Assembly (NCBI RefSeq): GCF_026341855.1
Contig: NZ_JAPENW010000001.1
Location: forward strand, 4,083,001 to 4,147,000
Source: Streptomyces sp. NBC_00568
GTDB taxonomy: Bacteria > Actinomycetota > Actinomycetes > Streptomycetales > Streptomycetaceae
DNA: 64,000 nt
Direction: 5' to 3'
Shown here: positions 16,455-25,804 of the stretch, piece after piece
Layout of the letters: each line of letters opens with the position of its first letter
Numbering within the stretch: the first letter of the stretch is position 1
The notes under the pieces: generated by a model
Told to the model about the DNA's origin: nothing
Database searches by the model: none
What the model saw: only the letters and a program-made list of their open reading frames with translations
Translations under genes and position numbers: made by a program

Positions 16455-17094
16455 GGATCCCCCTCGGAATGGTCAGCCGGCCGAGCAGGACGTACGCGGC
16501 GTCGAAGAGCAGCGCGAGGATGATGATCCCGACCGTGCCCGCGAGCACCTGGTTGAGCGCGTTCTTGCTGCCCAGCGAGCTGATGCCGCGGAAGATCTCG
16601 TTGCCGAGGCCGGGCCCGGAGGCGTAGGCCGCGATCGCCGCGATGCCCATCAGCATCTGGGTGGAGATCCGGATGCCGGTCAGGATCGGCGGCCAGGCCA
16701 GCGGCAGTTCGACGCGCACCAGCCGGGCCGTCCGCGACATACCGATCCCGGTGGCCGCGTCGACCAGCGAGGGATCGACGCCGCGCAGGCCGACGATCGA
16801 GTTGCGCACGATCGGCAGCAGCCCGTACAGCGTCAGGGCGATCACCGTCGGTGGAACGCCCAGGCCCACGATCGGGATCAGCAGACCGATCATGGCGAGC
16901 GAGGGAATGGTCAGAATGGCCGAGGTCGTCGTGGTGGCGAGGTTGCCGGCCCAGTCGCTGCGGTAGGTGACGATGCCGATCAGCACGCCGATGAGGGTCG
17001 CCACGACCATGCACTGGAAGACCGCGCTGGCGTGTTGGTAGGCGTCCGTGAGCAGCTGCTCGTGGCGGCTGCTCAGGTACTCCCAGAAGTTCAC
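16447..17094 (-). CDS. Osmoprotectant ABC transporter permease
   Basis: This 215-residue OpuCB/ProW-type permease has about five helices and an EAA loop (LVDAATGIGMSRTARLVRVE). It is the first gene of the operon and starts at a GTG 23 bp after the hpdR stop. The operon order permease, ATPase-CBS, permease, binding protein matches known OpuC systems. Confidence 0.9.
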   Translation of the reverse strand: MNFWEYLSSRHEQLLTDAYQHASAVFQCMVVATLIGVLIGIVTYRSDWAGNLATTTTSAILTIPSLAMIGLLIPIVGLGVPPTVIALTLYGLLPIVRNSIVGLRGVDPSLVDAATGIGMSRTARLVRVELPLAWPPILTGIRISTQMLMGIAAIAAYASGPGLGNEIFRGISSLGSKNALNQVLAGTVGIIILALLFDAAYVLLGRLTIPRGIRA

Positions 17095-17117
17095 GCCACG
17101 TCACCCCGCTCATCGGT

Positions 17118-17588
17118 TCAGTGCTCGGTCGCCGCCTGTTCCACGAGCGGGATGATCCGCAGCGGAACCGGGTTCTCCATGACGATCGCCGTGGAGGCCC
17201 GGACGATGCCATCAAAACCGACAACCCGGTCGATCACACGCTGGAGATCGGCGTTCGAGCGGGCCACCAGCCGGCAGAGCATGTCCCCGCTGCCGGTGGT
17301 CGTGTGCAGCTCAAGGACCTCGGGCACGGTCGCCAAGTGGGCCCGTACGTCGGCGCCTTGCCCCTGCCTGATCTGGAGCGTGGCGAACGCCGTGACCGGA
17401 TACCCGAGCGCCGTCGGGTCGACCTGCGGACCGAAGCCCCGGATGACTCCGTTCGACTGAAGACGGTCCAGCCGGGCCTGCACCGTTCCCCGCGCGACCC
17501 CGAGCCGCCGCGACATCTCCAGCACCCCGATGCGCGGCTCCTTCGCCAGCAGCACCAGCAGCCGCCCGTCCAGATGATCGATCGCCAT
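17118..17588 (-). CDS. hpdR: Lrp/AsnC family regulator of hpd
   Basis: This 156-residue Lrp/AsnC protein has an N-terminal helix-turn-helix (IGVLEMSRRLGVARGTVQARLDRL) and a C-terminal RAM effector domain. I use the ATG at 17588, which follows GGAGGTCCGC; upstream starts extend into the shared promoter. It is divergent from hpd with a 122-bp gap. In S. coelicolor the Lrp-type regulator HpdR next to hpdA controls tyrosine catabolism, and this arrangement is the same, so the name is by position and family. Confidence 0.8.
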   Translation of the reverse strand: MAIDHLDGRLLVLLAKEPRIGVLEMSRRLGVARGTVQARLDRLQSNGVIRGFGPQVDPTALGYPVTAFATLQIRQGQGADVRAHLATVPEVLELHTTTGSGDMLCRLVARSNADLQRVIDRVVGFDGIVRASTAIVMENPVPLRIIPLVEQAATEH

Positions 17589-17621
17589 GCGGACCTCCGA
17601 GATGGTCATCATGTACAGAAA

Positions 17622-17669
17622 GCCTGTCGCTACGCACTTCTCACTGCACACATTGTTCAGTCGACAGGC
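17622..17669. promoter_or_regulatory. Inverted repeat in the hpdR-hpd promoter region
   Basis: GCCTGTCG (17622-17629) and its complement CGACAGGC (17662-17669) flank 32 bp in the middle of the divergent intergenic region. Arm spacing of four helical turns suits an Lrp-type oligomer, so this is a candidate HpdR site. Confidence 0.45.
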
Positions 17670-17710
17670 GAACTATTGCGCACCTTGCGGAACGGAGGGA
17701 GCCTGCGGCC

Positions 17711-18856
17711 ATGACGCAGACCACACACCACACTCCCGACACCGCCCGGCAGGCCGACCCCTTCCCGGTCAAGGGAATGGACGCGGTCGTCTTCGCCGTC
17801 GGCAACGCCAAGCAGGCCGCGCACTACTACTCCACGGCCTTCGGCATGCGGCTCGTCGCCTACTCCGGACCGGAGAACGGCACCCGCGAGACGGCGTCGT
17901 ACGTCCTCGAGAACGGCTCGGCGCGCTTCGTCCTCACCTCCGTGATCAAGCCCGCCACCACCTGGGGCCACTTCCTGGCCGAGCACGTGGCGGAGCACGG
18001 CGACGGCGTCGTCGACCTCGCCATCGAGGTCCCGGACGCGCGCGCCGCCTACGCCTACGCCGTCGAGCACGGCGCCACCTCGATCGCCGAGCCGTACGAG
18101 CTCAAGGACGAGAACGGCACGGTCGTCCTCGCCGCGATCGCCACGTACGGCAAGACCCGCCACACGCTCGTCGAGCGGACCGGCTACGACGGCCCCTACC
18201 TGCCCGGGTACGTGGCCGCCGTGCCGATCGTCGAGCCGCCCGCCCAGCGGACCTTCCAGGCCATCGACCACTGCGTCGGCAACGTCGAGCTCGGCCGGAT
18301 GAACGAGTGGGTCGGCTTCTACAACAAGGTCATGGGCTTCACGAACATGAAGGAGTTCGTGGGCGACGACATCGCGACCGAGTACAGCGCGCTGATGTCG
18401 AAGGTCGTCGCGGACGGCACGCTCAAGGTCAAGTTCCCGATCAACGAGCCCGCCATCGCCAAGAAGAAGTCCCAGATCGACGAGTACCTGGAGTTCTACG
18501 GCGGCGCGGGTGTCCAGCACATCGCGCTGAACACGAACGACATCGTCCGGACCGTGCGGGCCATGCGCGCGGCCGGGGTCCAGTTCCTCGACACCCCCGA
18601 CTCCTACTACGACACCCTCGGCGAGTGGGCCGGCGACACCCGCGTCCCCGTCGACACCCTGCGCGAGCTGAAGATCCTCGTCGACCGTGACGAGGACGGC
18701 TATCTGCTGCAGATCTTCACCAAGCCGGTCCAGGACCGTCCGACCGTCTTCTTCGAGATGATCGAGCGGCACGGCTCGATGGGCTTCGGCAAGGGCAACT
18801 TCAAGGCCCTGTTCGAGGCGATCGAGCGCGAGCAGGAGAAGCGCGGCAACCTGTGA
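17711..18856 (+). CDS. hpd: 4-hydroxyphenylpyruvate dioxygenase
   Basis: This 381-residue enzyme converts 4-hydroxyphenylpyruvate and O2 to homogentisate, the second step of tyrosine catabolism. It has two vicinal-oxygen-chelate domains. The Fe(II) ligands are His187 (IDHCVGN), His270 (GVQHIAL) and Glu349 (FFEMIER), all present. A ribosome site GGAGGGAG precedes the ATG. It is monocistronic, probably controlled by the divergent regulator, and ends at a strong hairpin. Confidence 0.95.
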   Translation: MTQTTHHTPDTARQADPFPVKGMDAVVFAVGNAKQAAHYYSTAFGMRLVAYSGPENGTRETASYVLENGSARFVLTSVIKPATTWGHFLAEHVAEHGDGVVDLAIEVPDARAAYAYAVEHGATSIAEPYELKDENGTVVLAAIATYGKTRHTLVERTGYDGPYLPGYVAAVPIVEPPAQRTFQAIDHCVGNVELGRMNEWVGFYNKVMGFTNMKEFVGDDIATEYSALMSKVVADGTLKVKFPINEPAIAKKKSQIDEYLEFYGGAGVQHIALNTNDIVRTVRAMRAAGVQFLDTPDSYYDTLGEWAGDTRVPVDTLRELKILVDRDEDGYLLQIFTKPVQDRPTVFFEMIERHGSMGFGKGNFKALFEAIEREQEKRGNL

Positions 18857-18897
18857 CCCCGTAGAACGGGCAAGTTCTGAGGGCCCGTTGGGCCTCA

Positions 18898-18936
18898 TGT
18901 GTCCGGTGGACGCCCCGGTGGCGTCCCCCGGACACA
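18898..18936 (+). terminator. Terminator of hpd
   Basis: TGTGTCCGG (18898-18906) pairs with CCGGACACA (18928-18936), and GGACGCC with GGCGTCC inside it, giving a long G+C hairpin 40 bp after hpd. There is no T-tract, which is common in Streptomyces. Confidence 0.6.
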
Positions 18937-18982
18937 CCTGTTCCCGTGCCTACCGGCACACATGCCCGCGGGGGCGGCGGCA

Positions 18983-19215
18983 CACGTGCCCCGGGGTCGG
19001 CGGCACGCACGCTCCCGGCTCGGTGATGCACGTGCCCCGGGGTCGGCGGCACGCACGCTCCCGGCTCGGTGATGCACGTGCTCCGGGGTCGGCGGCAAGC
19101 ATGCTCCCGGCTCGGTGGCGCACGTGCCCCGGGGTCGGCGGCACGCGTGTCTCGGGGGCCGGCGGCACACGTGCTCCGGGGTCGGCGGCAAACGTGTCTC
19201 CAGGGCCGGAGACAC
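18983..19215. repeat. Tandem repeat, five ~46-bp units
   Basis: Units begin with CACGTG at 18983, 19029, 19075, 19121 and 19168. The first two are identical and the last two diverge and gain a base. The array sits in the gap between the convergent 3' ends of hpd and the TPR gene. There are no spacers, so it is not a CRISPR array. Confidence 0.85.
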
Positions 19216-19257
19216 GACGCTTGTGCCTACGTCCACCGCCCACGCGTGCTCCGGCGT

Positions 19258-20943
19258 TCACCGTGCCGCTGAGGGCCTCGAGGCGGGAGCCGACGGCCGC
19301 CCCGGCGCGGTCGACGGGGCCGCCGGGCCGGGAGAGCCGGACCCGGGCGACCCCGCCGTCCCGGGAGCCCCGGCCGCGCCCGTCGCCCCCGCCGATTCGT
19401 CGGACTCCCCGGACTCCCCGGACTCCCCGGACGGTCCGGACTCCTCGGACCCGTCCGACTCCTCCGACGGCTCCGGCAGGCCCGTGGCCGGTGGCTCGCC
19501 CAGGGCCGCCAGGGCCTCCCGGGCCGCGGGTGCCAGCAGCGGCGAGAAATGCGGATTGATCCGCAACGCCTCCGCGAGATGACGGCGGGCCGGCCCGGAC
19601 CGCCTCAGATCCCGCTCGATCTGCCCCCGGTGATACGCGTACAGCGCGCTCCGCACCTCGCCCCCGTGTTCCTTGTCCATGGCCCGCTCGGCGAACTTCA
19701 GCGCCTCCGCGTCGTCCCCGGAGCGGTGCAGCGCCCAGCCCAGCGCGTCCGCCACCGCGATGCCGGGATGCCGCCGCCACTCCACGCGCAGCGTTCGCAC
19801 CGCGGCCTGCGGATCGCCGTGGTCCGCCTCGAAGACCCCGAGGACCAGCTCGTCGTCCACACCCGCGCTGGCGTCACGCTGCACCAGCTCCCGCACCAGG
19901 TCGTACTGCTCGCGCGCGGCCCCGCCGAGCCCCACCTTCTCGTAGAGCTCGCCCAGCTCCAGCGCGTAACGCGGCGCGGGCCGCTTGGCGAGCGCCGCCC
20001 GGTACGCGCGCAGCGCCTCCGAGGTGCGCCCGAGCGCCGCCAGCGCGCGCCCCTGTCCGGCGAGCGCGCCGTGCTCGTCGGCGTCGGTGTTCACCGCGGC
20101 CCGGTAGTAGTCCAGCGACTCCTTCAGGTCGCCGCGTTCCCACGCGAGATCACCGGCCTGCTGGAGGAACACCGCCCGCTCGGAGGGGGTCGCCGCACCC
20201 GCCGCCGCGTCCGAGATCGCCGCCGCGGCGTCCTCACGCCGGCCGCGGTCCCGGAACACGCGCGACGCCACGGCCTGGGCCGCCGGTCCGGAACGCAGGC
20301 CGAGCAGCTTGTCGAGGGCCCTGCTCGTGGCCTTGTGGTCACCGAGCCCGGTGTACGCGTCGATGAGCGACGGATACGCCGTCCACCGCTTCGGCGCCAG
20401 CTTCACCGCCGCCTCGCCCCACTCCTTCGCGGCCCGGAAGTCACGCCGCGCGGCGGCCAGACCGGCGAGACCGTCCAGCGCCTCCGCGTTGGCCTTCGGC
20501 CGCACCCGCAGGGAGGTGCGCAGCGCCTTCTCGGCCCTCGGGTAGTACGCGGCCGCCGCCGTCCGCCGCGCCTGCTCCGTGTACGCGACGCCGAGCACCG
20601 CCCACGACCGGTCGTCGCGCGGATGGGCCCGCAGATGGCTCTCGTGGTCGTCGATGAGCGCCTCGAGATCGGGCAGCGCGGCCGGAACCCCGGAGCCCAC
20701 CGCGGTCACCGCCCGGGCCACCGGACCCGGGGCGGGCCGCGCCGCCCCGTCCCGCCCCAGCGAGGGCAGCAGCACCAGCAGGCCGCCGAGCGCGGCGCAG
20801 CCGGCGACCGCGCCGATCAGCGCCCGCCGGGTGAGCGGGGAACGGCGCGGACCGGAGGGTTCCGGGGGCTGCGGGCCGACGGGCTCCGCGGGCCCGGACC
20901 CGGCGGGCACCGGCTGTCGCTGTTCGATCTCCATGCCGCTCAC
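19258..20943 (-). CDS. Tetratricopeptide-repeat membrane protein
   Basis: This 561-residue protein has a Pro-rich cytoplasmic N terminus, one transmembrane helix (about 38-60) and roughly eight TPR-like helical pairs (about 95-480, such as SWAVLGVAYTEQARRTAAAAYYPRAEKALRT cut into repeats). The Ser/Glu/Gly/Pro-rich tail (about 490-561) is made of imperfect SGESGESD-like steps. TPR proteins scaffold protein complexes; the partner is unknown. A TATTGA box ends 6 nt before the GTG at 20943, which supports that start over the ATG at 20934. Confidence 0.75.
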   Translation of the reverse strand: MSGMEIEQRQPVPAGSGPAEPVGPQPPEPSGPRRSPLTRRALIGAVAGCAALGGLLVLLPSLGRDGAARPAPGPVARAVTAVGSGVPAALPDLEALIDDHESHLRAHPRDDRSWAVLGVAYTEQARRTAAAAYYPRAEKALRTSLRVRPKANAEALDGLAGLAAARRDFRAAKEWGEAAVKLAPKRWTAYPSLIDAYTGLGDHKATSRALDKLLGLRSGPAAQAVASRVFRDRGRREDAAAAISDAAAGAATPSERAVFLQQAGDLAWERGDLKESLDYYRAAVNTDADEHGALAGQGRALAALGRTSEALRAYRAALAKRPAPRYALELGELYEKVGLGGAAREQYDLVRELVQRDASAGVDDELVLGVFEADHGDPQAAVRTLRVEWRRHPGIAVADALGWALHRSGDDAEALKFAERAMDKEHGGEVRSALYAYHRGQIERDLRRSGPARRHLAEALRINPHFSPLLAPAAREALAALGEPPATGLPEPSEESDGSEESGPSGESGESGESDESAGATGAAGAPGTAGSPGSGSPGPAAPSTAPGRPSAPASRPSAAR

Positions 20944-21032
20944 TGTGCGTCAATACGAAGACCGCACCCCGGCAGGCCAAGCCTCGCGCGGATGGGGTTC
21001 ACACCGATGGCCCCGAGTGCGACGCTGTGATC

Positions 21033-22433
21033 ATGAGCCGTATCGAAGCCCCGCGCGACGAAGCGACCGGCAACCTTCTCGACCGTCTGCGGAGCGGTCT
21101 GCCGGACGAGGCCGTCCTCACCGACCCGGACGTCACGGCCTCCTACGCCAACGACATGGCGAGTTTCTGCGAGGCGGGCACGCCCTCCGTGGTCGTCCTG
21201 CCGCGCACCGTCGAGCAGGTCCAGCACATCATGCGCGTCGCGACCGAACTGCGTGTCCCGGTCGTCCCGCAGGGCGCCCGCACCGGCCTGTCCGGAGCGG
21301 CCAACGCCTCCGACGGCTGCGTCGTGCTGTCCCTGGTGAAGATGGACCGCATCCTGGAGATCAATCCGGTCGACCGCATCGCCGTCGTCGAACCCGGCGT
21401 CATCAACGCCGCGCTCTCCCGCGCCGTGGGCGAACACGGCCTGTACTACCCGCCGGACCCCTCCAGCTGGGAGATGTGCACCATCGGCGGCAACATCGGC
21501 ACGGCCTCCGGCGGCCTGTGCTGCGTGAAGTACGGGGTGACGGCCGAGTACGTCCTCGGCCTGGACGTCGTCCTCGCCGACGGGCGGCTGATGTCCACCG
21601 GGCGCCGCACCGCCAAGGGCGTCGCCGGATACGACCTCACCCGGCTCTTCGTGGGCTCCGAGGGCTCGCTCGGCATCGTCGTACGGGCGATCCTGGCGCT
21701 GCGGCCGCAGCCGCCCCAGCAGCTGGTCCTGGCAGCCGAGTTCGGGTCGGCGCGAGCCGCGTGCGACGCCGTCTGCCGGATCATGGAGGGCGGCCATGTA
21801 CCGTCCCTCCTCGAGCTGATGGACCGTACGACCGTCAAGGCCGTCAACGACCTCGCGCACATGGGCCTCCCGGAGACCACCGAGGCGCTCCTGCTCGCCG
21901 CCTTCGACACCCACGACCCGGCAGCCGACCTCGCCGTGGTGGGCGCGCTCTGCGAGGCCGCGGGCGCGACACAGGTGGTCCCGGCCGAGGACGCGGCCGA
22001 GTCCGAACTCCTCCTCCAGGCACGCCGGTTGTCGCTCACCGCGCTCGAGGCGGTCAAGGGCACCACGATGATCGACGACGTGTGCGTGCCGCGCTCCCGG
22101 CTCGGCGACATGCTCGACGGCATCGAGCGCGTCGCCGAGAAGTACGCCCTGACCATCGGCGTCTGCGCGCACGCGGGCGACGGCAACACGCACCCCACCG
22201 TCTGCTTCGACGCGACCGACCCCGACGAGTCCCGCCGGGCCCGCGAGTCCTTCGACGAGATCATGGCCCTCGGCCTGGAACTCGGCGGCACGATCACCGG
22301 CGAGCACGGCGTGGGCGTGCTGAAGAAGGAATGGCTGGCCCGCGAGATCGGCCCGGTGGGCGTGGAGATGCAGCGGGCCATCAAGACGGCGTTCGACCCG
22401 CTGGGCATCCTGAACCCGGGCAAGCTGTTCTGA
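21033..22433 (+). CDS. FAD-linked oxidase (GlcD-like 2-hydroxyacid dehydrogenase)
   Basis: This 466-residue flavoprotein has a PCMH-type FAD-binding domain (about 45-225, with PQGARTGLSGAAN and GGNIGTASGG) and a C-terminal FAD-oxidase domain with the HAGDGNTHP and GTITGEHGVGVLKKEW motifs. Relatives oxidise glycolate, D-lactate or other 2-hydroxy acids. Partner subunits GlcE/GlcF are absent here. The ATG at 21033 is used; a GTG two codons upstream is possible. It is divergent from the TPR gene. Confidence 0.9.
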   Translation: MSRIEAPRDEATGNLLDRLRSGLPDEAVLTDPDVTASYANDMASFCEAGTPSVVVLPRTVEQVQHIMRVATELRVPVVPQGARTGLSGAANASDGCVVLSLVKMDRILEINPVDRIAVVEPGVINAALSRAVGEHGLYYPPDPSSWEMCTIGGNIGTASGGLCCVKYGVTAEYVLGLDVVLADGRLMSTGRRTAKGVAGYDLTRLFVGSEGSLGIVVRAILALRPQPPQQLVLAAEFGSARAACDAVCRIMEGGHVPSLLELMDRTTVKAVNDLAHMGLPETTEALLLAAFDTHDPAADLAVVGALCEAAGATQVVPAEDAAESELLLQARRLSLTALEAVKGTTMIDDVCVPRSRLGDMLDGIERVAEKYALTIGVCAHAGDGNTHPTVCFDATDPDESRRARESFDEIMALGLELGGTITGEHGVGVLKKEWLAREIGPVGVEMQRAIKTAFDPLGILNPGKLF

Positions 22434-22443
22434 GACGCCAGGG

Positions 22444-22956
22444 CTACTCACCGTCCGCGGACTCGTCCGACGGCCACGGGTCGCGCAGCCACAGGTCGTC
22501 GGGCGACGGGGATCCCCCCTGATCGAGCGAGGGCGAGAGCTTCGGGGACGGCGCGAGCAGCTCGGCCAGGCCGGCGTCGATGCCGAGCCGATCGGCCTCG
22601 GAGCCCGGCGGGACCGCCCTGAGCGTGCGCTCCAGCCAGGCCGAGATCTGCGTGGCCGGCGCTTCGAGGAGCGCGTCGCCGTCCGGTGAGCTCAGCGCCA
22701 TCAGGACGACGCCCCGCCCGGCGACCTTCGTCGGCCACACCCGCACATCGCCGTGGCCGCACGGCCGGAACACCCCCTCGACGAGCAGCTCACGGGCGAA
22801 GGTCCAGTTGACGGGATGGTCGGAGCCGATGTGGAAGGTGATGTGGACGGCGTACGGGTCCTCGGTGCGGTAGCTGAGGCGTGCCGCCACAGGGATGCTG
22901 CGCTCGGGCGACAGGACGAGCTTGAGCTCCAGCTCGCGTTCCACCACGGTGTGCAT
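22444..22956 (-). CDS. ssgG: SsgA-like sporulation/cell-division protein SsgG
   Basis: This 170-residue SALP-family protein has the typical start (LELKLVLSPERSIPVAARLSYRTEDPYAVHITFHIG split over strands), the VNWTFARELL motif and GRGVVLMALSSPDGDALLE. SsgA-like proteins are confined to sporulating actinomycetes; SsgG helps place septa during sporulation. The assignment to SsgG rests on family and on neighbourhood (near hpd in S. coelicolor). The C-terminal 40 residues are Ser/Asp/Pro-rich. The ATG at 22956 follows AGAGGAAG. The 279 bp upstream (to 23235) contain no gene. Confidence 0.85.
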   Translation of the reverse strand: MHTVVERELELKLVLSPERSIPVAARLSYRTEDPYAVHITFHIGSDHPVNWTFARELLVEGVFRPCGHGDVRVWPTKVAGRGVVLMALSSPDGDALLEAPATQISAWLERTLRAVPPGSEADRLGIDAGLAELLAPSPKLSPSLDQGGSPSPDDLWLRDPWPSDESADGE

Positions 22957-23235
22957 GTCGATGCGCTTCCTCTCGTCGTACGGGCTCCTGTGGGCGGGCC
23001 CGTACGAGTGGAGAGCGCCTCGCGGCGGAACCATTACGCGGGTTCGGAGAAATTTTTCGGACCCGTTCCGTCCCTCCTTCGGGCACACCGCGCACAGGCT
23101 CGGAAGCCCGCTCGCAAGAGGGGGCGGAAGCTTGCCCGAAAGGGGTGGGTACCGCGGGACCGGCCGTGACGCGTGCGCCGGTCTGATAGATGTGGACCCT
23201 CAATCAGACCCCCGAGCAGATACGGGACGACGGAC

Positions 23236-24972
23236 ATGAGCGCCCCAACCCCGGCCCCCGGTGACGACAAGCCCCGCGAAGGGTATTACCCGGACCCCTC
23301 CATTCCTGGATATGTCCGGTACTGGAACGGTGCCGCCTGGGTGCCGGGCACGAGCCGCCCGGCGCCCTCGGGCGGCGAGGCGCTCGCCCCGCCGGCCGGC
23401 GTGCGCTCCGCGCATGTGCCCGCTCCGGCGCCCTCCCCCGAGTTCTCGTCGGCGCTCGGACACGGAGGCACCCCCACGGCGGAGGAGACGGGCCCGCACT
23501 TCTTCGACGAGGACCCGCAGCCCCGCCGGGCCACCCCCGCCGAGGCGCAGCACGGCAGCCGGCCCGAGCCTGCCACCGCGTGGGGTGCCGACCGCTCCCA
23601 GCAGTCCGGCTTCGGCGGCGACCAGGACCGCCGGGTGTCCTGGGGCGCGCCGCAGGGATCCGACCCGCGCGTCGCGCGCGCGACGCAGCCCGCCGACGCG
23701 GTGAGCCGCCCCGACGGGGCGGCGGCGCGCACGGACGGTACGGCGACGATCCCGCCCGCCGACTCCGGCGGCCCCCGGCCCCCGGTGTCCGGAGGGCCCG
23801 TGGTCTTCCGCCGCCCCACGGGACCGGTGCCGCCCACGGGACCCGAGGGCGCGGCGGACGCGGGCGGTACGGAGGGTACGAGCGGTACGGGTGACGCGGG
23901 TTCAGGCGGAGCCGACGGTCTGAGCGGGGCCGGGACCGGGGTCGCCGCGGGCGCCGGGCAGCCCGGCGCCGGACACTCCACCGCCACGCCGGGCGCCCAG
24001 AACCCCGTCCCTTCCGGGGGCGCCCCCGATTTTGGTGCGCTCTCCCCGCGCACGGAGCAGCAGAGCGGGGCGCGCGGCGGGGGCACGGGTCCGGCGGCGG
24101 CTCCGCCGGGCGCACCCGCCCCGTCCGGTCCGTCGGCCGCGTCCGGTCCGTCCGTCGCGTCCGCCGCGTCGGCCGGAGGCGGCTTCGGAGCCGGGCAGGC
24201 GGCCCAGGCATCGGCAGCCCAGGCGCCGAGCGGCCCAGGCGCCGCAGCGGCCCAGGCGCCGGCGGCCCAGGCGGCCGCCGCGCAGGCCGCTCCCGCCCCC
24301 GCCGTCCCCCAGCAGTCCGGCGGTTCGACGCCCATGGCCTCCGGAGTCGGCGGCGGTCAGCCCTCCTGGGCGCAGCAGGTGCACCGGCTCGCGGGGGACC
24401 CGGCCGAGGAGGGGCAGCGGGTCACGCCGTGGAAGCCGCCCGTCGACGACGTGTTCCAGGCGGCCGCTCGCCGGCACTCGGCGGCCCGTCCGGCCGGCCT
24501 CGGCCGACGGCTGGCCGCCCGGCTGGTGGACACCGTCGTCCTCGCCGGTGTCACCGCGGTGGCCGCCGTGCCGCTGGGCACCAGGGCGGTCGACCATGTC
24601 AACGAGAAGATCGACGCGGCCGAACTGTCGGGCGAGAAGGTCACCGTCTGGCTGCTCGACGGAACGACCGCCACCTGCTTCGGCATCATCCTCGCCGTAC
24701 TGCTCCTCTTCGGCGTCCTCTACGACGTCCTGCCCACCGCCAAGTGGGGCCGCACCCTGGGCAAGAAGCTGTGCGGCGTCGAGGTGCGCGACATAGAGGG
24801 TCACGAACCGCCGGCCTTCGGACGGGCCCTGGGCCGCTGGCTCGTCTACAGCGTCCCGGGTCTCCTGCTCGTCGGAGTCGTCGGTGTCCTGTGGTGCCTG
24901 TTCGACAGGCCCTGGCGTCAGTGCTGGCACGACAAGGCGGCCCACACCTTCGTGGCGGCCTCGGAACGGTGA
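23236..24972 (+). CDS. DUF2510-RDD membrane protein
   Basis: This 578-residue protein has three parts. The N-terminal DUF2510 motif (PDPSIPGYVRYWNGAAWVPG, about 18-38) is a small Trp-rich module common in actinobacterial membrane proteins. A disordered Ala/Gly/Pro/Ser region (about 45-395) with many Gln-Ala-Ala and Gly-Thr steps follows. The C-terminal RDD domain (about 415-575) has three helices and the conserved ARLVDTVVLAG and WGRTLGKKLCGVEV motifs. Function unknown; some RDD proteins act in Na+/H+ exchange. The ATG at 23236 is preferred over longer options. A second RDD gene follows. Confidence 0.85.
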   Translation: MSAPTPAPGDDKPREGYYPDPSIPGYVRYWNGAAWVPGTSRPAPSGGEALAPPAGVRSAHVPAPAPSPEFSSALGHGGTPTAEETGPHFFDEDPQPRRATPAEAQHGSRPEPATAWGADRSQQSGFGGDQDRRVSWGAPQGSDPRVARATQPADAVSRPDGAAARTDGTATIPPADSGGPRPPVSGGPVVFRRPTGPVPPTGPEGAADAGGTEGTSGTGDAGSGGADGLSGAGTGVAAGAGQPGAGHSTATPGAQNPVPSGGAPDFGALSPRTEQQSGARGGGTGPAAAPPGAPAPSGPSAASGPSVASAASAGGGFGAGQAAQASAAQAPSGPGAAAAQAPAAQAAAAQAAPAPAVPQQSGGSTPMASGVGGGQPSWAQQVHRLAGDPAEEGQRVTPWKPPVDDVFQAAARRHSAARPAGLGRRLAARLVDTVVLAGVTAVAAVPLGTRAVDHVNEKIDAAELSGEKVTVWLLDGTTATCFGIILAVLLLFGVLYDVLPTAKWGRTLGKKLCGVEVRDIEGHEPPAFGRALGRWLVYSVPGLLLVGVVGVLWCLFDRPWRQCWHDKAAHTFVAASER

Positions 24973-25035
24973 TCCCGTCCCCCGGACGGCCCTTCGCCGG
25001 ATGCGGATCCGGAGGGTTCGCGGTCGACTCGGGCC

Positions 25036-25740
25036 ATGAGCAGCGAACCGCCGCCCCCGGGCCCCGGCCAGCCACCGGACGACGACCCGTTCAAGAAGCA
25101 GCCCCCGCCCGCCGAGGGCGGGGGTTCCCCGTACGACCCGCCGCCTCCCGGCGGTCAGACCCCTCCCTACGGCAGTCAGCCGCCCCCGTTCGAGGGGCAG
25201 CCGCCCCCGTCCGGAGGCGGCGGCCCCTACGGAGGGGGCGGTGACCCCTACGGCGGTGGCGGCCCGTACGGCGGCGATCCGCTCGCCGGGATGCCGCCGC
25301 TCGCGGAGAGCGGGAAGCGGGTGCTGGCGAGGATCCTGGACATGATCCTGGTGCTCATCGTGGTGTGGCTGCTGTCCTGGGCGTTCGGGGTCACCGAGTA
25401 CAACGTGGACTCGGACAAGATCGAGTACGGCAAGTCGTTCGGGCAGTCCCTGGTGGCCGCCGTCTGCTTCGTCGCCTACGACACCGTGATGATCAGCAAG
25501 TCGGGCCAGACCCTCGGCAAGAGGCTGTTCAACCACCGGGTCGCCAACCTCGACAACGGCTCGACCCCCTCCGTGCAGACCTCCCTGGTCCGGGCCCTGG
25601 TCCTGTGGATCCCGTTCGCGTTCTGCTGCGCCTGCATCTGGACGGCGATCGCGGGCGGCTGGAGCTTCTTCGACAAGCCCTACAAGCAGGGCCTGCACGA
25701 CAAGGCGGCCAAGACGGTGGTGGTCGACTCCAGAGCATGA
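25036..25740 (+). CDS. RDD family membrane protein
   Basis: This 234-residue protein has a Pro/Gly/Gln-rich N-terminal region (1-85, repeated PPPGG/GGPYGG steps) and an RDD domain with three helices (about 92-232, KRVLARILDMILVLIVVW, SGQTLGKRLFNHRV). It lies 63 bp after another RDD gene on the same strand, so the two are probably a duplicated pair in one operon. A strong hairpin follows. Function unknown. Confidence 0.85.
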   Translation: MSSEPPPPGPGQPPDDDPFKKQPPPAEGGGSPYDPPPPGGQTPPYGSQPPPFEGQPPPSGGGGPYGGGGDPYGGGGPYGGDPLAGMPPLAESGKRVLARILDMILVLIVVWLLSWAFGVTEYNVDSDKIEYGKSFGQSLVAAVCFVAYDTVMISKSGQTLGKRLFNHRVANLDNGSTPSVQTSLVRALVLWIPFAFCCACIWTAIAGGWSFFDKPYKQGLHDKAAKTVVVDSRA

Positions 25741-25765
25741 CCGGCCGGGCGGCGACGGCGCACGG

Positions 25766-25804
25766 ACGAACGGCGGGCCCGCGATGCGCGGGCCCGCCGT
25801 TCGT
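25766..25804 (+). terminator. Terminator of the RDD operon
   Basis: An 18-bp perfect stem (25766-25783 with 25787-25804) with a 3-nt loop starts 26 bp after the second RDD gene. It also faces the 3' end of the next, convergent gene. Confidence 0.8.

Noticed and set aside
18983..19215. CRISPR array
   Set aside because: Units abut without spacers and no cas gene is nearby.
18888..19582. Repeat-encoded frames in the 46-bp array read as a repetitive protein
   Set aside because: Every frame across a repeat gives a periodic product; there is no ribosome site and no homologous repeat protein that I recognise.
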